NCBI GenBank assembly: GCA_028583405.1
Contig: CM053243.1
Coordinates: 24,268,867-24,332,866, forward strand
Direction of reading: 5' to 3'
Source of the DNA: Pogonophryne albipinna
Taxonomy: Eukaryota; Chordata; Actinopteri; Perciformes; Artedidraconidae
DNA length: 64,000 nucleotides
Notes under the pieces: model-generated
Database searches by the model: none
What the model saw: only the letters and a program-made list of their open reading frames with translations
Told to the model about the DNA's origin: nothing
In this document: one piece after another, positions 62,993-64,000 of the stretch
How the letters are laid out: each line of letters starts with the position of its first letter
Numbering within the stretch: position 1 is the first letter of the stretch
Position numbers and translations under genes: made by a program

Positions 62993-64000
62993 TTTCTGTT
63001 TTGGTGGTCATGCCACAACCGTGCACATGCATGCATGCGCGAGTCATGGTGAGATATCTGGATTGAGAGGCTGCTTTTTCTTTGCACAGCATGAAAGAAA
63101 GGCCAAATGAATGGGCTGTGATTTTAGTTTTTTTAAGCAGATGTTGAGTTCAATAATTTGTACGGCCCTCGGAGGATGTTGTAAAAATTGAAAGGAAAAA
63201 GGTTCCCCACCCCTGCTGTAAATAATAATAATAAAAACCCTTGATTTATAACTTAACATCTCTGTCTCCTATTGATCTGAGTATATTATAAAGAATAGCC
63301 AGTTAATTGAAGCATAGCACATTCCTTTGTCAGATGGTATATTACGCTGTTTTTTTTCTGCTTCGAATAGTTCTCTCTTTTTTCACCATACCTGTGTTTG
63401 CATCACTGGTTTCTGTTGAACCATTGCGTTATTTTTCTAACACATCTGACACACTCTTGTTGATGTGCTCTGCAGCCGACTCACAAATGTTTCCTTCTTT
63501 AATGCTCGTCTTTCAGGAGTCTTGAAAGGCAGAAGGAAAGAGAAACTTGGTGAGTGAATCATGGCAGCTCCAACATAATGAATGTGACAGCTGGGCTTCA
63601 AAGTGGAGATTTTCTCATACACAGGGATGGACTGAGCGCTTTCTTACTTGTTCTGTTCTGCCCTACTGCATGTTTCACATTAGTTGAAAATAAAAGAGGA
63701 TTCATTTTACCCGAAGTCTTTTACAATCAAAAGAATAAATGTTTTCTATTTGATCATTAACCTGAGAGCACGATACTGTTGTACTCAATATATGTTTCTT
63801 ATTCATAATAAATCCTGCTGACCTGAATTTAGCCTTTCCAGCATCAAAGTAGTCTGATTAGTTTATTGCGGTGGCATTTTTTCCTAAAACTTTTGACCGC
63901 AATTATTGTAATGAACAGCCAATTAATGTAGTGTTGAAAGTTGAGTTTCACTCCACATTTTCATTACTTGCTTCACAAAAAGCAATACAGCCCTGTAATA
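62993..64000. other. Gene-free end of window
   Basis: AT-rich. I see no exon, RNA gene or transposon end. The 72-aa hydrophobic frame at 63307-63525 is without a family match and is probably chance. Confidence 0.45.

Noticed and set aside
62790..63110. 106-aa open frame containing PGGACPRTPL
   Set aside because: It spans the GC-palindrome repeat copy B; this translation recurs wherever the repeat occurs.
63307..63525. 72-aa hydrophobic open frame near the window end as an lgr4 exon
   Set aside because: No leucine-rich repeat or GPCR helix motif, and no matching splice sites.

Overview
This window looks like teleost fish nuclear DNA, most likely from a percomorph. The gene structure is vertebrate: many short exons with GT-AG splice sites and long AT-rich introns. 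The repeats are fish-type (a Tc1/mariner element, hAT MITEs, TTAA-flanked elements, a tRNA-derived SINE, long microsatellites). BDNF has the fish form of the mature neurotrophin. The species cannot be named from the sequence alone.

Three genes lie on the + strand in the order kif18a - bdnf - lin7c. As I recall the human map, this is the conserved arrangement of human 11p14 (KIF18A-BDNF-LIN7C, all in one orientation). (1) 2069-19586 holds the last nine coding exons of kif18a, the mitotic kinesin-8. The motor domain lies upstream of the window. Its introns carry nearly all of the recognisable mobile DNA, including a structurally complete Tc1-like transposon with an open 340-aa transposase on the - strand. 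(2) 20.1-36 kb is an intergenic stretch with one SINE and little else I can name. (3) About 36.3-51.3 kb is bdnf. It has several alternative 5' exons: exon I ends in an in-frame ATG, exon II carries a REST/NRSF (RE1) site, and there are candidate exons III, IV and a proximal exon. The coding exon is at 49700-50530, followed by a strongly conserved 3' UTR. A (GT)105 tract sits about 75 bp after the exon IV donor. (4) 53992-57705 is lin7c, a complete five-exon L27-PDZ scaffold gene with a long 3' UTR that probably ends near 61.6 kb. (5) 61.6-64 kb is gene-free as far as I can see. It contains a GC-rich patch with a perfect short palindrome and an inverted partner of a repeat found at the start of the window.

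The three genes are not an operon or pathway: Kif18a acts on spindle microtubules, BDNF is a secreted neurotrophin, and Lin7c is a junctional and synaptic scaffold. What they share is linkage. I see no CRISPR, prokaryotic operon, viral gene or new multi-gene system. The most interesting signals are the deeply conserved bdnf regulatory architecture (exon I start codon, RE1, 3' UTR), a near-perfect 38-bp-arm palindrome abutting a hAT-like terminus, the intact Tc1 element, and a few open frames without a known family.
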